Part shown: positions 34,120 to 42,165 of the stretch, piece by piece
How positions within the stretch are numbered: the stretch's first letter is position 1
Layout of the letters: every line of letters starts with the position of its first letter
NCBI RefSeq assembly: GCF_026627445.1
Contig: NZ_JAPNLJ010000023.1
Span: forward strand, 51,413 to 115,412
Source of the DNA: Streptomyces sp. H27-H1
Lineage (GTDB): Bacteria; Actinomycetota; Actinomycetes; Streptomycetales; Streptomycetaceae
DNA length: 64,000 nt
Reading direction: 5' to 3'
Made by a program: the position numbers and the translations under genes
The notes under the pieces: generated by a model
What the model saw: only the letters and a program-made list of their open reading frames with translations
Told to the model about the DNA's origin: nothing
Database searches by the model: none

Positions 34120-37100
34120 TCAGACGACCCGACGGCCGTGCGGCGGCACTCCCATCGCCTCGAAGTGCGCGTCAGCCTGCTTTCGGTACTCGTCCGCGAC
34201 CGGACGCTCCAGCTGCTCGGCTGCCGACGCCATCCCGTTCAGAGCATGGGCCACCTCGATCCGGTACCCCGCGTTCTCCGCAAAGACCAGGGCCCGCTCG
34301 TGCAGCCGCATCGCCTCTTCGGGCCGGCCATGGCGGCTGTGCGTGAACGCCAGGAAGTTCGCCGCCCTGGAATGGCGCTGCGGCGGGGTCGCCGGGGTGA
34401 TCAGTTCCAGGGCCCGGGCTTCGTACTCCTGCGCCTTCTGCTCGTCACCGAGCCGGTCGTACACGTCCGCCGCAACAGCGAATGCCAGCAGGCGGTTCTC
34501 CGGGCCGCGCGAGGGGCTCGCCAGGGACAGTGCACGCGTCAGACTCACCGCGGCCTCCTCGAACTCACCCATGCCGCACTGCGCCAAGGCCAGACCCGTC
34601 CACGAGACGAGCTCCTCGTCCGGGGCATGGATTTCCCGGCACCGCTCGATCGCACGCCGAGCGGAGTCGGCCGCCTCTTCGTGGCGGCCGAGCGAGGTGC
34701 ACACCGAGACCAGCGTGTTCAAGTCCTCCAGCCCCTGATGCTGCAGCCGGTTGCCACCCCGCCCCTCGGCCACCTTGGAGGCCTCCATGATGTAGTCGTA
34801 CGACCGCTCCAGGTTTCCCAACGCGTAGTGGACGAGCCCGAGCAGTCCCAGATTGGCTTCCTGGTCCGCCACATCGCCGGACTTCAGGGTCCAGTCGAGC
34901 GCCTCCTCCGCCGCCTCCACCGCCTCGGCGAACCGGCCGAGCTTCCAGCGGGCCACCCCGAGGTTGTTGAGGGTCCGGGAGATGAGCTGGTAGTCGCCCA
35001 TGCTCCGCGTCGCCACCAGACCGGCCCTGCAGACCGCTTCGAACTCGGAGTGCCGACCACGGATGTTGAGATGGAAGGAAGCGTTCCGAGCCAGGACGAA
35101 CACCTGCTCGGGGGCCCCCTCTTCGGCGACTTGGGCCAGCAGGGTCTGAATGCCCGCAGACTCCCTGTCGAACCATTCCAACGTCCGGTCCTCGTGGCGC
35201 ATCGAAGGAAGAGCACACTCGAACCTCAGCAGAGCGAGATCCATCTTGCGTCGGGTGGGGAACAGCAGCTCGCACGCGGCCTCAGTGGCCGCCGCGTAGT
35301 AGACGAGTAGTCGTCCGGCGGCCTCACGGCCCGTTTCGCCCTGTCTTCCGTCCCCGAGCGAGAGCGCGTAGGTCCGCACCAAGTCGTGGAAGGCGTACAG
35401 TCCCGGCTCGTTCTGCACCAGCAGGTGCATGTCGAGGAGGTCCTCAAGCATGTCCTCCGCATCGCGAATCCCCGTCTCCAGCAGCACCGCGACCGAGTAG
35501 ACATCGACCTCCACACCTGGATGAAGACCCAGGCGGCAGAAGGCTGTCTGCAGTTCCTCCTCCATCGCCCGGTACGACAGGTTCAGGGTCGCCGCCACAC
35601 TGCGCTCGCCCGCACTGAGCTCGTCCAGCCGGCGCGTCTCGTCGTCCAGCCGGTCCACCAGATAGCGGACGGTCCACCGGGGGCGGTTGCGCAGACGGGC
35701 CACCGCCAGGCGCAGCGCCAGCGGCAGATGGCCACAGAGCTCGGCCAGTTCGGCCGCGGCCTCGGGCTCCTTGGAGGCGCGGTCGTCACCGAGCACTTCG
35801 GTGAGCATCGCGCGGCTCTCCTCGGGCGGCATCACACCGAGGGAGATCCACTGCGCGCCGTCGAGGTCGAGGAGCCGGCCCCGGCTGGTGACCAGCATCA
35901 GCGACTCCGACGAGGACGGCAGCAGGGGCAGCACCTGACCGGCGTCGAAGGCATTGTCGAGCAGGAGCAGCAAGCGCCGGCCCGTCAAGGTGGCGCGCCA
36001 CAGCCCGATCCGGCCCTGCTCGTCATCCGGGATGCTGTCGGCAGGCACGCCGAGCACTCGCAGCAGGCCGCTGATGGTGGTACACGGACCGATCGGCTCC
36101 TCACCCGGCGTGAATCCGCGCAGGTCGACGTGGAGCTGGCCGTCCGGGTACTGGTCCGCCAGCTGGTGCGCCGCGCGCACCGCCAGCGAGGTCTTGCCGG
36201 CCCCGCCCATGCCGTCGATCGCCACGACGCGCTGACCGTCGCCCGCCTCGCGGCGGCAGGCCTCGATGACCGCGGCCAGCTCGCGCTCGCGGCCGGTGAA
36301 GTCGGAAAGGCCGGGCGGAAGGGTGCAGGGCGCGGACGCCCCGCGGTCCCGGGCCGCCCCGGTCACCCGGCCGGTGCCGTCGGCGTCCACCTCCCCCTCC
36401 GCGTCCGCGGCCTGCGCCCCCGGCTGGACCTCGGCATGGGCGAACCGCACCGACACGGCGTCCGGGCCGGTCAGTTCCGGAGAGGCGCGCAGGATGCTCT
36501 CGTACATCTTGGTGAGCTGCACGCTCGGGTCGATGCCGAGTTCCTCGACGAGCAGCTCGCGGACCTGTCCGTACTCCGCCAGGGCGTCCGCCTGGCGCCC
36601 CGATCGGTACAGGGCCAGCATCAGCTGGCCGCGCAGCGTCTCGCGCAACGGGTGCTGCGCGATGAGGGTCCGCAGGTCCCCGATGACCTCCCCGGCCTCA
36701 CCCAGCGCCAGGCGCATTTCGGCGAGCTGCTCGGCCGCTGCCAGCCGACGCTCCTCCAGCACCGCGGCCGCCGACTGCACCACCGAGCCGCCGGCTCCCG
36801 ACAGCACCGGGCCGCGCCATACCGCCAGGGCCGCGCGCAGGCTGTCCGCCGCTTCCCGGGTGCGGCCCGCGGCGGCGGACTGCCGGGCCTCCTGGATGTG
36901 CGCCAGGAACTCGTGCAGGTCGAGCTGGCTGGCGCCCACCTCCGCCCGGTACCCGGGACCGTCGGTGATGATCAGTCGCCCGCCGTCAGGAATCCGGCGC
37001 CGAAGGTCCGCGACGGCTTTGCGCACCTGATGAGAAGCGGTTACCGGCGGTTCCTCGTCCCAGACCGCCTCGACAAGGCGGACAACGGGGACGACGCCTC

Positions 37101-37233
37101 CCGGTTCGAGCAAGAGAGTAACCAGGACTCTCTCATGAATTTGTCCGCTAAGTCTGATTCTTGCTTCTCCCGCCCACCCCTCCAGCGGTCCCAGGATGTT
37201 GAACCGAACATCGCTCCCCAACAAATTCGACAT
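34120..37233 (-). CDS. SARP-family regulator with NB-ARC and TPR domains (AfsR-like)
   Basis: 1037 aa. Residues about 8-100 form the OmpR-type winged-helix DNA-binding domain (RFNILGPLEGWAGEARIRLSG; HQVRKAVADLRRRIPDGG). About 105-255 is the bacterial transcriptional activation domain (LDLHEFLAHIQEA to ELGIDPSVQLTKMYESIL). A P-loop NTPase follows (DGMGGAGKTSLAV near residue 340), and the C-terminal third is a TPR region. This is the large AfsR-like architecture, unlike the small pathway SARPs. It is the only obvious transcription factor in the cluster and probably activates promoters bearing the 11-bp-spaced GGGAAC heptamers found at 33.8, 37.3 and 45.7 kb. It is divergent from the transposase-like gene. 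Confidence 0.93.
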   Translation of the reverse strand: MSNLLGSDVRFNILGPLEGWAGEARIRLSGQIHERVLVTLLLEPGGVVPVVRLVEAVWDEEPPVTASHQVRKAVADLRRRIPDGGRLIITDGPGYRAEVGASQLDLHEFLAHIQEARQSAAAGRTREAADSLRAALAVWRGPVLSGAGGSVVQSAAAVLEERRLAAAEQLAEMRLALGEAGEVIGDLRTLIAQHPLRETLRGQLMLALYRSGRQADALAEYGQVRELLVEELGIDPSVQLTKMYESILRASPELTGPDAVSVRFAHAEVQPGAQAADAEGEVDADGTGRVTGAARDRGASAPCTLPPGLSDFTGRERELAAVIEACRREAGDGQRVVAIDGMGGAGKTSLAVRAAHQLADQYPDGQLHVDLRGFTPGEEPIGPCTTISGLLRVLGVPADSIPDDEQGRIGLWRATLTGRRLLLLLDNAFDAGQVLPLLPSSSESLMLVTSRGRLLDLDGAQWISLGVMPPEESRAMLTEVLGDDRASKEPEAAAELAELCGHLPLALRLAVARLRNRPRWTVRYLVDRLDDETRRLDELSAGERSVAATLNLSYRAMEEELQTAFCRLGLHPGVEVDVYSVAVLLETGIRDAEDMLEDLLDMHLLVQNEPGLYAFHDLVRTYALSLGDGRQGETGREAAGRLLVYYAAATEAACELLFPTRRKMDLALLRFECALPSMRHEDRTLEWFDRESAGIQTLLAQVAEEGAPEQVFVLARNASFHLNIRGRHSEFEAVCRAGLVATRSMGDYQLISRTLNNLGVARWKLGRFAEAVEAAEEALDWTLKSGDVADQEANLGLLGLVHYALGNLERSYDYIMEASKVAEGRGGNRLQHQGLEDLNTLVSVCTSLGRHEEAADSARRAIERCREIHAPDEELVSWTGLALAQCGMGEFEEAAVSLTRALSLASPSRGPENRLLAFAVAADVYDRLGDEQKAQEYEARALELITPATPPQRHSRAANFLAFTHSRHGRPEEAMRLHERALVFAENAGYRIEVAHALNGMASAAEQLERPVADEYRKQADAHFEAMGVPPHGRRVV

Positions 37234-37292
37234 GCCGACCTTGTCCGTCCCTCAATACGCCCTGGTCCACACCATTATTCCTAGATTCCCCG

Positions 37293-37315
37293 CCGGTACC
37301 AGCCCGAGGTACCGG
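37293..37315. promoter_or_regulatory. Perfect palindrome in the SARP/transposase-like divergent gap
   Basis: CCGGTACC-N7-GGTACCGG, matching in geometry the palindrome at 33769-33789. Its right arm overlaps the first SARP heptamer. Confidence 0.5.
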
Positions 37316-37335
37316 ATCGGGAACGAACCAGGAAC
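37307..37335 (+). promoter_or_regulatory. SARP operator: three heptamers at 11-bp spacing
   Basis: AGGTACC (37307-37313), CGGGAAC (37318-37324) and CAGGAAC (37329-37335), spaced exactly 11 bp. It lies 44 bp before the transposase-like start and about 75 bp from the SARP gene, so it may also serve autoregulation. Confidence 0.65.
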
Positions 37336-37379
37336 ACCGAAGCCGAGAGTGACCACCTGACTCGGACTCGGGAGCAGAG

Positions 37380-38756
37380 ATGAAAACATTCGGACTCGGC
37401 AGCGGACACCGGACTGTTCGCCGTGCGGCAAACCATTCCGGCACTCGGCCGGCCACCGCGCACAGCGCCTATCAAGCGCAGATCACCACGCCCTCGGCGC
37501 AGTCGGCTCCACCGACTGCCCCGCCCGCGGCGAGCCCCTCCACCATGGCGGAGCATCGGGCCCGGATGACGGAAGCCTTGGTCTCGGAGCTCGGCCCGGC
37601 GCTCTTCGCTTCGCTGCGCCGCAGCGACCAGCGTGCCCGCGGCGAGCAGTACCTGCGCGGCCTGCTGTCCGCGGAAGGACGCAAGTCCATACGCAATCTG
37701 GCGGGAGTCGTCGGCGGGGTGGGCACCGAGCAGTCGTTGCACCACTTCATCAGCGAGTCCACCTGGGACTGGTCTCCGATGCGTGCGGCCCTTGCCCAGT
37801 ACGTGGAGCGCATGGTCCGGCCGAAGGCCTGGGTCATCCAGTCCATGCCGATCCAGAAGGCCGGCGAGCGGTCGGTGGGCATCGACCGCCGGTTCGTCCC
37901 CGAGCTGGGGCATTCCGTCCACGGCCAGCACTCCTTCGGCCTGTGGATGGCCTCGGAGGCGATGAGCGCCCCCGTGAACTGGAGCCTGTCCCTCTCCTCC
38001 TCCTGGCTCCAGGACGAGGACAAGCGCCGCCAGGCCAACATCCCCGACTGGGTGGAGGAGAAGTCCCCGGGCGAGAGCGCCGCGGCGGCCGCCCTGGAGG
38101 TGCTCGACTGGGATGTCGAGGCCCGCCCGGTGGTCATCCCCTCCCGTGACTTCGTCAGCAGCGCCATGCTCAGCCGCTTCCACGCCGCTGGCGTACCCGT
38201 CATCGCCCGGCTGCGTCCCATGGACCAGCTGCGGGTGGCCGACACAGCCATGCCCGGATACGGAGCGGGCCCCATCCCGGTAGCCGACATGCTCCAGCAC
38301 ATCCGCGGACTGCGCCGGCCCGTCGAATGGCTGGACGCCGCCACCGGCACACCGGTCGTCCGCAACAGCCTGGTCGCGGGCATACGCGTCGAGCTGCCGC
38401 AGGCCCGCCGGTCGGCCTCCGGGCCCCAGCAGTGGCTGCTGATGGGCGAGTGGACCAACCCCAGCGGCCCGCCGAGCGATTTCTGGCTCACGGACCTCAC
38501 CAGCACCTCGCTCGACGGGCTGACCCGGATGGCCAAGCTCACCCACCGGACGGCCCTCGACAGCGCCGCCACCGGTGAGCAGGCCGGCCTGCGCGACTTC
38601 GCCGGCCGCTCCTTCCAGGGCTGGCACCGCCACCTCACTCTCGCGTCGGCCGCCCACACCGTCGCGATCGGCGCCGGCCACGCCGCATCGCGCAATCGGG
38701 CGGCGGCTTCGTCCGGCACTCCGTCCGGGAACCGGCAGCAGCCGCAGGCAGGCTGA
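37380..38756 (+). CDS. IS701-like transposase homologue, probably domesticated and inactive
   Basis: 458 aa. The central region follows IS701-family transposases (RNLAGVVGGVGTEQSLHHFI; ERSVGIDRRFVPELGHSVHGQHSFG; VNWSLSLSSSW). The first catalytic Asp region, normally DDTG followed by a Lys-Gly, reads VIQSMPIQKAG, and the second, normally ADxxYG, reads IPSRDFVSS. Both acidic residues are thus missing by eye. I saw no terminal inverted repeats or target duplication, the gene has a proper ribosome site (CGGGAGCAG) and a SARP operator 44 bp upstream, and base use matches its neighbours. A DNA-binding regulatory role is likely; active transposition is not. Confidence 0.75.
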   Translation: MKTFGLGSGHRTVRRAANHSGTRPATAHSAYQAQITTPSAQSAPPTAPPAASPSTMAEHRARMTEALVSELGPALFASLRRSDQRARGEQYLRGLLSAEGRKSIRNLAGVVGGVGTEQSLHHFISESTWDWSPMRAALAQYVERMVRPKAWVIQSMPIQKAGERSVGIDRRFVPELGHSVHGQHSFGLWMASEAMSAPVNWSLSLSSSWLQDEDKRRQANIPDWVEEKSPGESAAAAALEVLDWDVEARPVVIPSRDFVSSAMLSRFHAAGVPVIARLRPMDQLRVADTAMPGYGAGPIPVADMLQHIRGLRRPVEWLDAATGTPVVRNSLVAGIRVELPQARRSASGPQQWLLMGEWTNPSGPPSDFWLTDLTSTSLDGLTRMAKLTHRTALDSAATGEQAGLRDFAGRSFQGWHRHLTLASAAHTVAIGAGHAASRNRAAASSGTPSGNRQQPQAG

Positions 38757-38834
38757 GGCGTGTCGTACGAGGGTGCCGGTGCGCCGCGCAGAGGGGGCTG
38801 TTCGGGGCCCGCCCCCATGCCGCCTCGCCCCGCC

Positions 38835-40025
38835 TCACGCGGCGGCTCCGATGGTGTGCGTCGCCTTGGCGTCAGCCTGCGGGGGAGCCGGTACCCGCAT
38901 TGCGACCAGGCCCACGGCGGTGAAGTAGACCCCCCAGCCCAGCCAGCCCCAGCCGGCCAAGCCGACGGAAGCGGTGATGAGCGGCGGCCCCACCACGGTG
39001 GTGACGGCGAATCCGAGGTTGAAGGCGGCGAGGTAGGCGGGCTTGCGGCCCTCGGGGATGTGCAGCAGGGCGGCGCCGGTGGTGCCGGCGATGACGTACA
39101 TCTCCCCGACGGAGAACAGCAGTGCGGCCGCGACCACCAGGGCCAGGTCCGTGGCCGCGCCGCCGAACGCCGTCAGCGGTACGAAGAGCGCGGCCAGCGC
39201 CGACAGCAGTCCGCCGCGGCGCATCATCCTTCGGGCGGCGCCGAAGTCCTCCGAGCCCTTGCTGATACGGACCTGCAAGGCGACGACGAGGGCGGTGTTG
39301 AGGACCTGGACGAGGGTGACCGTCCAAGCGGGAGCCTGGGTCTCCTGGACCACCCACAGCGGGACGCCGAGTCCGAGGACGAGCGCCGACATGGTCAGGG
39401 CCCCGTACAGGGCGGTGATCCGGAGGAAGGCCCGGTCGCGTAGGACGCTGGCGCGCGAGACCCCGCCCTGCGCGGTGTGCCCGCTGTCGTCGAAGGTGCG
39501 GCAGACGGCGGCGCACACGAGGAACAGGACGGCGGAGAGCGCCAGCACCGCCTGGTAGGCCCAGGCCTCGCCGATCGCGATGGCCGCGCCGGAAGGCAGT
39601 GCACCGGCTGCCATGCCCGCGTTGCGCAGCGACCGGAGCCGGGCGAGCGACCCGACCGCCTCCTCGTTGCCGGCCCGGGCGATCAGTCCCGACTCGATGA
39701 GCGGACTGATGCCCCGGCTCAGCAGCCCGGCCACGGCCGAGGCGAGCAGAGCGGCTACGAACGTGGTGGACACGGACAGCGCCAGGAAGGCGGCGGCGCG
39801 CACCAGGTACAGGAGGGTCAGCATCGTGCGGGTACCGAAGCGCTCGGCGGCCCGCGCGATGGGCATGGCGCCCAGCAGCGAAGTGATGCCCGCGACGCCG
39901 AGCACCAGCCCGATCTGGGCGTTGGGCAGGTGGACGGCCTTGTCGAAGAAGAGGACGGACAGGGAGAGGTACATGCCGAGCCCGACGGCGTCCGCGAGCC
40001 CGGTGGCATAGAAGCGTTTCTTCAT
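38835..40025 (-). CDS. MFS transporter
   Basis: 396 aa with about 12 hydrophobic segments and no long soluble loops. It begins MKKRFYATGLADAVGLGMYLSLSVLFFDKAVHL, with the inter-helix motif RAAERFGTRTML after helix 2, as in SET/EmrD-like exporters. It is the last gene of the ATP-grasp operon (46 bp after the ligase gene), an arrangement often seen where an ATP-grasp ligase makes a small peptide that is then exported. Confidence 0.83.
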   Translation of the reverse strand: MKKRFYATGLADAVGLGMYLSLSVLFFDKAVHLPNAQIGLVLGVAGITSLLGAMPIARAAERFGTRTMLTLLYLVRAAAFLALSVSTTFVAALLASAVAGLLSRGISPLIESGLIARAGNEEAVGSLARLRSLRNAGMAAGALPSGAAIAIGEAWAYQAVLALSAVLFLVCAAVCRTFDDSGHTAQGGVSRASVLRDRAFLRITALYGALTMSALVLGLGVPLWVVQETQAPAWTVTLVQVLNTALVVALQVRISKGSEDFGAARRMMRRGGLLSALAALFVPLTAFGGAATDLALVVAAALLFSVGEMYVIAGTTGAALLHIPEGRKPAYLAAFNLGFAVTTVVGPPLITASVGLAGWGWLGWGVYFTAVGLVAMRVPAPPQADAKATHTIGAAA

Positions 40026-40071
40026 GAGAGCGATCCCAACGTCGTGGGTGAGGGGGTTGCGGCCGCCCGGC

Positions 40072-41409
40072 TCAGGCCGCCGTGGCCGTGCTCGTCGCGG
40101 GCGGCTGTGCGGCCTCCACGAGTTCGATGCCGAGGGCCCGCTCGATCCGGCAGGCCCGTTCCCGGGCCTCCTCCGGCGTCGGCGCGCCGAGCATGAAGGT
40201 CGCCAGGTGCAGCGTCCGGTTCCGGCTCACCTGCTGGCCGGGCCCGAACCGCGGTGCCACGTAGACCAGTTCGGGGAAGGCCGCCAGCAGCTCCTCCTTC
40301 GGGGTCTGCGCGACCACCCGCCACTCCCCTGCCGGGATCGGCACCATCCGCATCAGCGCGGCCCGGCCGAAGTCCGGTTCCGAGTCCGGTGCGAGCCCCA
40401 GCGCGCTGCGGCCGATCTGCGCGGCGTAGTCGTAGCCCGCGGAGACCTCGAACAGGATCGGCATCGGTCCGCCCGCCCGGGCATTGACCTCGATCACGCG
40501 CGGCCCCTGCGGGGTCAGCGCGATCTCCGTGTGCACGGCCCCGGTGGTCAGCCCGATCGCGACGATCGCCCGGTCCGCGCACTCGACGGCGGCCGCCTGG
40601 GTGGCGGCGTCCAGCCTCGACGGCATCGACGAACCCTCCTCGGCGTAGCCGTGGTGCAGCGCCAGCCGGTCGGAGACGACCAGGTGGTGGCGCTCCCCGG
40701 CGGCGAGCAGCGATTCCACGCTGCAGTACGCCGCCCAGCCGGTCTCCCCCTCTGCCTCCAGCTCCAGCCGCTCCTCCAGTAGGAAGACGTCTTCGCTCTG
40801 CAGGAACGCCGACACCGCGGCCCGGCCGTCCCGGTAGGCCGCGAGCAGCTCCTCGTAGGTGTGCACCAGCCGCACGCTCTGGCTGCCCGCGCCCAGCGAG
40901 GGCTTGAAGACGGCCGGGAAACCGATCCGCCGGGCCGCCTCTCCCAGGTCCCCTTCCCCGCGCAGTTCCGCGAACTTCGGTGAGGGAACCCCGTGTTCGG
41001 CGAAGACCTGCCGCTGCCGGAACTTGGACTGGGCGATGGTCACCGCCTCCGGGGAGTTCCCCGGCAGCCCCAGGCGCTCGGCGAGTTCGGCCTGCGGGCG
41101 CAGCAGCAGCTCCGAGTACGTGACGATCCCCTCGAGCGGGCGCCGCCCGTGCAGGGCGAGGCCGGCGGTGACGGCCCCGTCGAGGTCGGCCGCGGTCAGG
41201 AACTCCCCGCCCAGCCCCCGCGCGGCCCAGTCGGCGCGCACCGGCTCCGGGTCGCCCCAGGCCGAGAGGTGGACGACGGAGACCGTCGTGCTGACGCGGG
41301 AGAGGGAGTCGAGCGCCGGGGCGGGCGCGTGGCCGCCGATGCCTGAGATCAGCAGCAGGTGCGGCTGATCGGTGGCCTCGGCGGACGGGCGGGCGGTGCG
41401 TGAGGTCAT
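40072..41409 (-). CDS. ATP-grasp carboxylate-amine ligase
   Basis: 445 aa. ATP-grasp features: KFRQRQVFAEHGVPSPKFAEL (subdomain A), FPAVFKPSLGAGSQSVRLV (ATP-binding Lys and glycine loop), FLLEERLE, and the metal-binding segment GAVHTEIALTPQGPRVIEVNARAGG with E and N ligands. The overall layout resembles BacD/L-amino-acid ligases and carnosine-synthase-like proteins, which join a carboxylate to an amine via an acyl phosphate. AAAGGA precedes the ATG. Substrates cannot be read from sequence; an amino acid plus an amine made by the cluster is likely. Confidence 0.87.
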   Translation of the reverse strand: MTSRTARPSAEATDQPHLLLISGIGGHAPAPALDSLSRVSTTVSVVHLSAWGDPEPVRADWAARGLGGEFLTAADLDGAVTAGLALHGRRPLEGIVTYSELLLRPQAELAERLGLPGNSPEAVTIAQSKFRQRQVFAEHGVPSPKFAELRGEGDLGEAARRIGFPAVFKPSLGAGSQSVRLVHTYEELLAAYRDGRAAVSAFLQSEDVFLLEERLELEAEGETGWAAYCSVESLLAAGERHHLVVSDRLALHHGYAEEGSSMPSRLDAATQAAAVECADRAIVAIGLTTGAVHTEIALTPQGPRVIEVNARAGGPMPILFEVSAGYDYAAQIGRSALGLAPDSEPDFGRAALMRMVPIPAGEWRVVAQTPKEELLAAFPELVYVAPRFGPGQQVSRNRTLHLATFMLGAPTPEEARERACRIERALGIELVEAAQPPATSTATAA

Positions 41410-41461
41410 GGCGCGTCCTTTCTGGTGACGGGCTTCGGGGCTTCGGAGACTGCGGGCGCCA

Positions 41462-41560
41462 AGGGCACTAGGGGCACCAAGGGCGCTCAGAACACTCAGA
41501 ACACTTGGAGCACTTGGAGCAGCTGGAGCACTTGCGGTACTGGGGGCACTTCTGGAGCTT
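41462..41560. repeat. 9-bp imperfect tandem repeat, 11 copies
   Basis: Eleven consecutive 9-mers of the form RGRGCACTN (for example GGAGCACTT, AGAACACTC, GGGGCACCA) fill the gap between the flavin reductase stop and the ATP-grasp ligase gene. The 9-bp unit could encode a tripeptide repeat, but no gene frame with a start and ribosome site uses it convincingly. Confidence 0.8.
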
Positions 41561-42165
41561 CAGTGGCAGATGAGGGTGGGCGAGCAGCACGACAGGTGCT
41601 CCGGCGCCCACCGGGGGTCGTGCGCCGGGACGGACGAGACGCGGCGGGTGGAGCGGAACGAGAGCAGTTCGGCCACCAGGTCGTCCATCCGCTCGTGCAG
41701 CCCCTCCAGCGGCAGCCCGGGGGCGAAGTCCCCTCCGGTGGAGGCCACATGGGTGGGTACGGCCCAGCCGCCGAGCGCCCGGACCACCGACCGCATCTGG
41801 TCGCAGGCGGTCCCCGCGCCGCGCGGCCCGCCGCCCGCGGAGATCAGCCCCACGGGCCGGTCGGCCAGCGACTGGCCGGTGAGGTGGTCAAGGGCGCTCT
41901 TGAGCAGTCCGCTGTACGAACCGTGGTAGACCGGCGTGGCCAGGACGACTCCGCTCGACTCGGCGATCCGGGCCCGGAGCCTGGCGGTCTGGCTGCCCGG
42001 CGGCGGGTTCTCGTAGTCGTCGATCCGGTGCCGATCGGTGAACTCCACGCTCAGGTCGAGGAGTTCGTACGCCGTTCCGGTCGCCCGGATGCGAGTGGCG
42101 GCCAGCTCCAGGACCCGGCGCGAAACCGAGCCCCGGGCGGCGCTGCCGAGGATTCCGAGGATCAC
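41560..42165 (-). CDS. NADPH-dependent FMN reductase
   Basis: 201-aa flavodoxin-like reductase: ILGILGSAARGSVSRRVLELA (FMN phosphate loop), VVLATPVYHGSYSGLLKSALDHL (signature) and GLISAGGGPRGAGTACDQM. It overlaps the double ATP-grasp gene by 4 bp. The last ~30 residues (after ELLSFRSTRR) are Cys/Pro/Ser-rich and end directly at the 9-bp repeat, so the C-terminus may have been remodelled by it. It may reduce flavin or a quinone/diazo-type group between two ligation steps. Confidence 0.83.
   Translation of the reverse strand: MILGILGSAARGSVSRRVLELAATRIRATGTAYELLDLSVEFTDRHRIDDYENPPPGSQTARLRARIAESSGVVLATPVYHGSYSGLLKSALDHLTGQSLADRPVGLISAGGGPRGAGTACDQMRSVVRALGGWAVPTHVASTGGDFAPGLPLEGLHERMDDLVAELLSFRSTRRVSSVPAHDPRWAPEHLSCCSPTLICH

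Noticed and set aside
32407..35310. 967-aa forward frame
   Set aside because: Out of frame with the FAD hydroxylase and antisense to the SARP gene; composition typical of a shadow.
37380..38756. Active IS element
   Set aside because: Catalytic acidic residues are replaced, and no terminal inverted repeats or target-site duplications were seen by eye.
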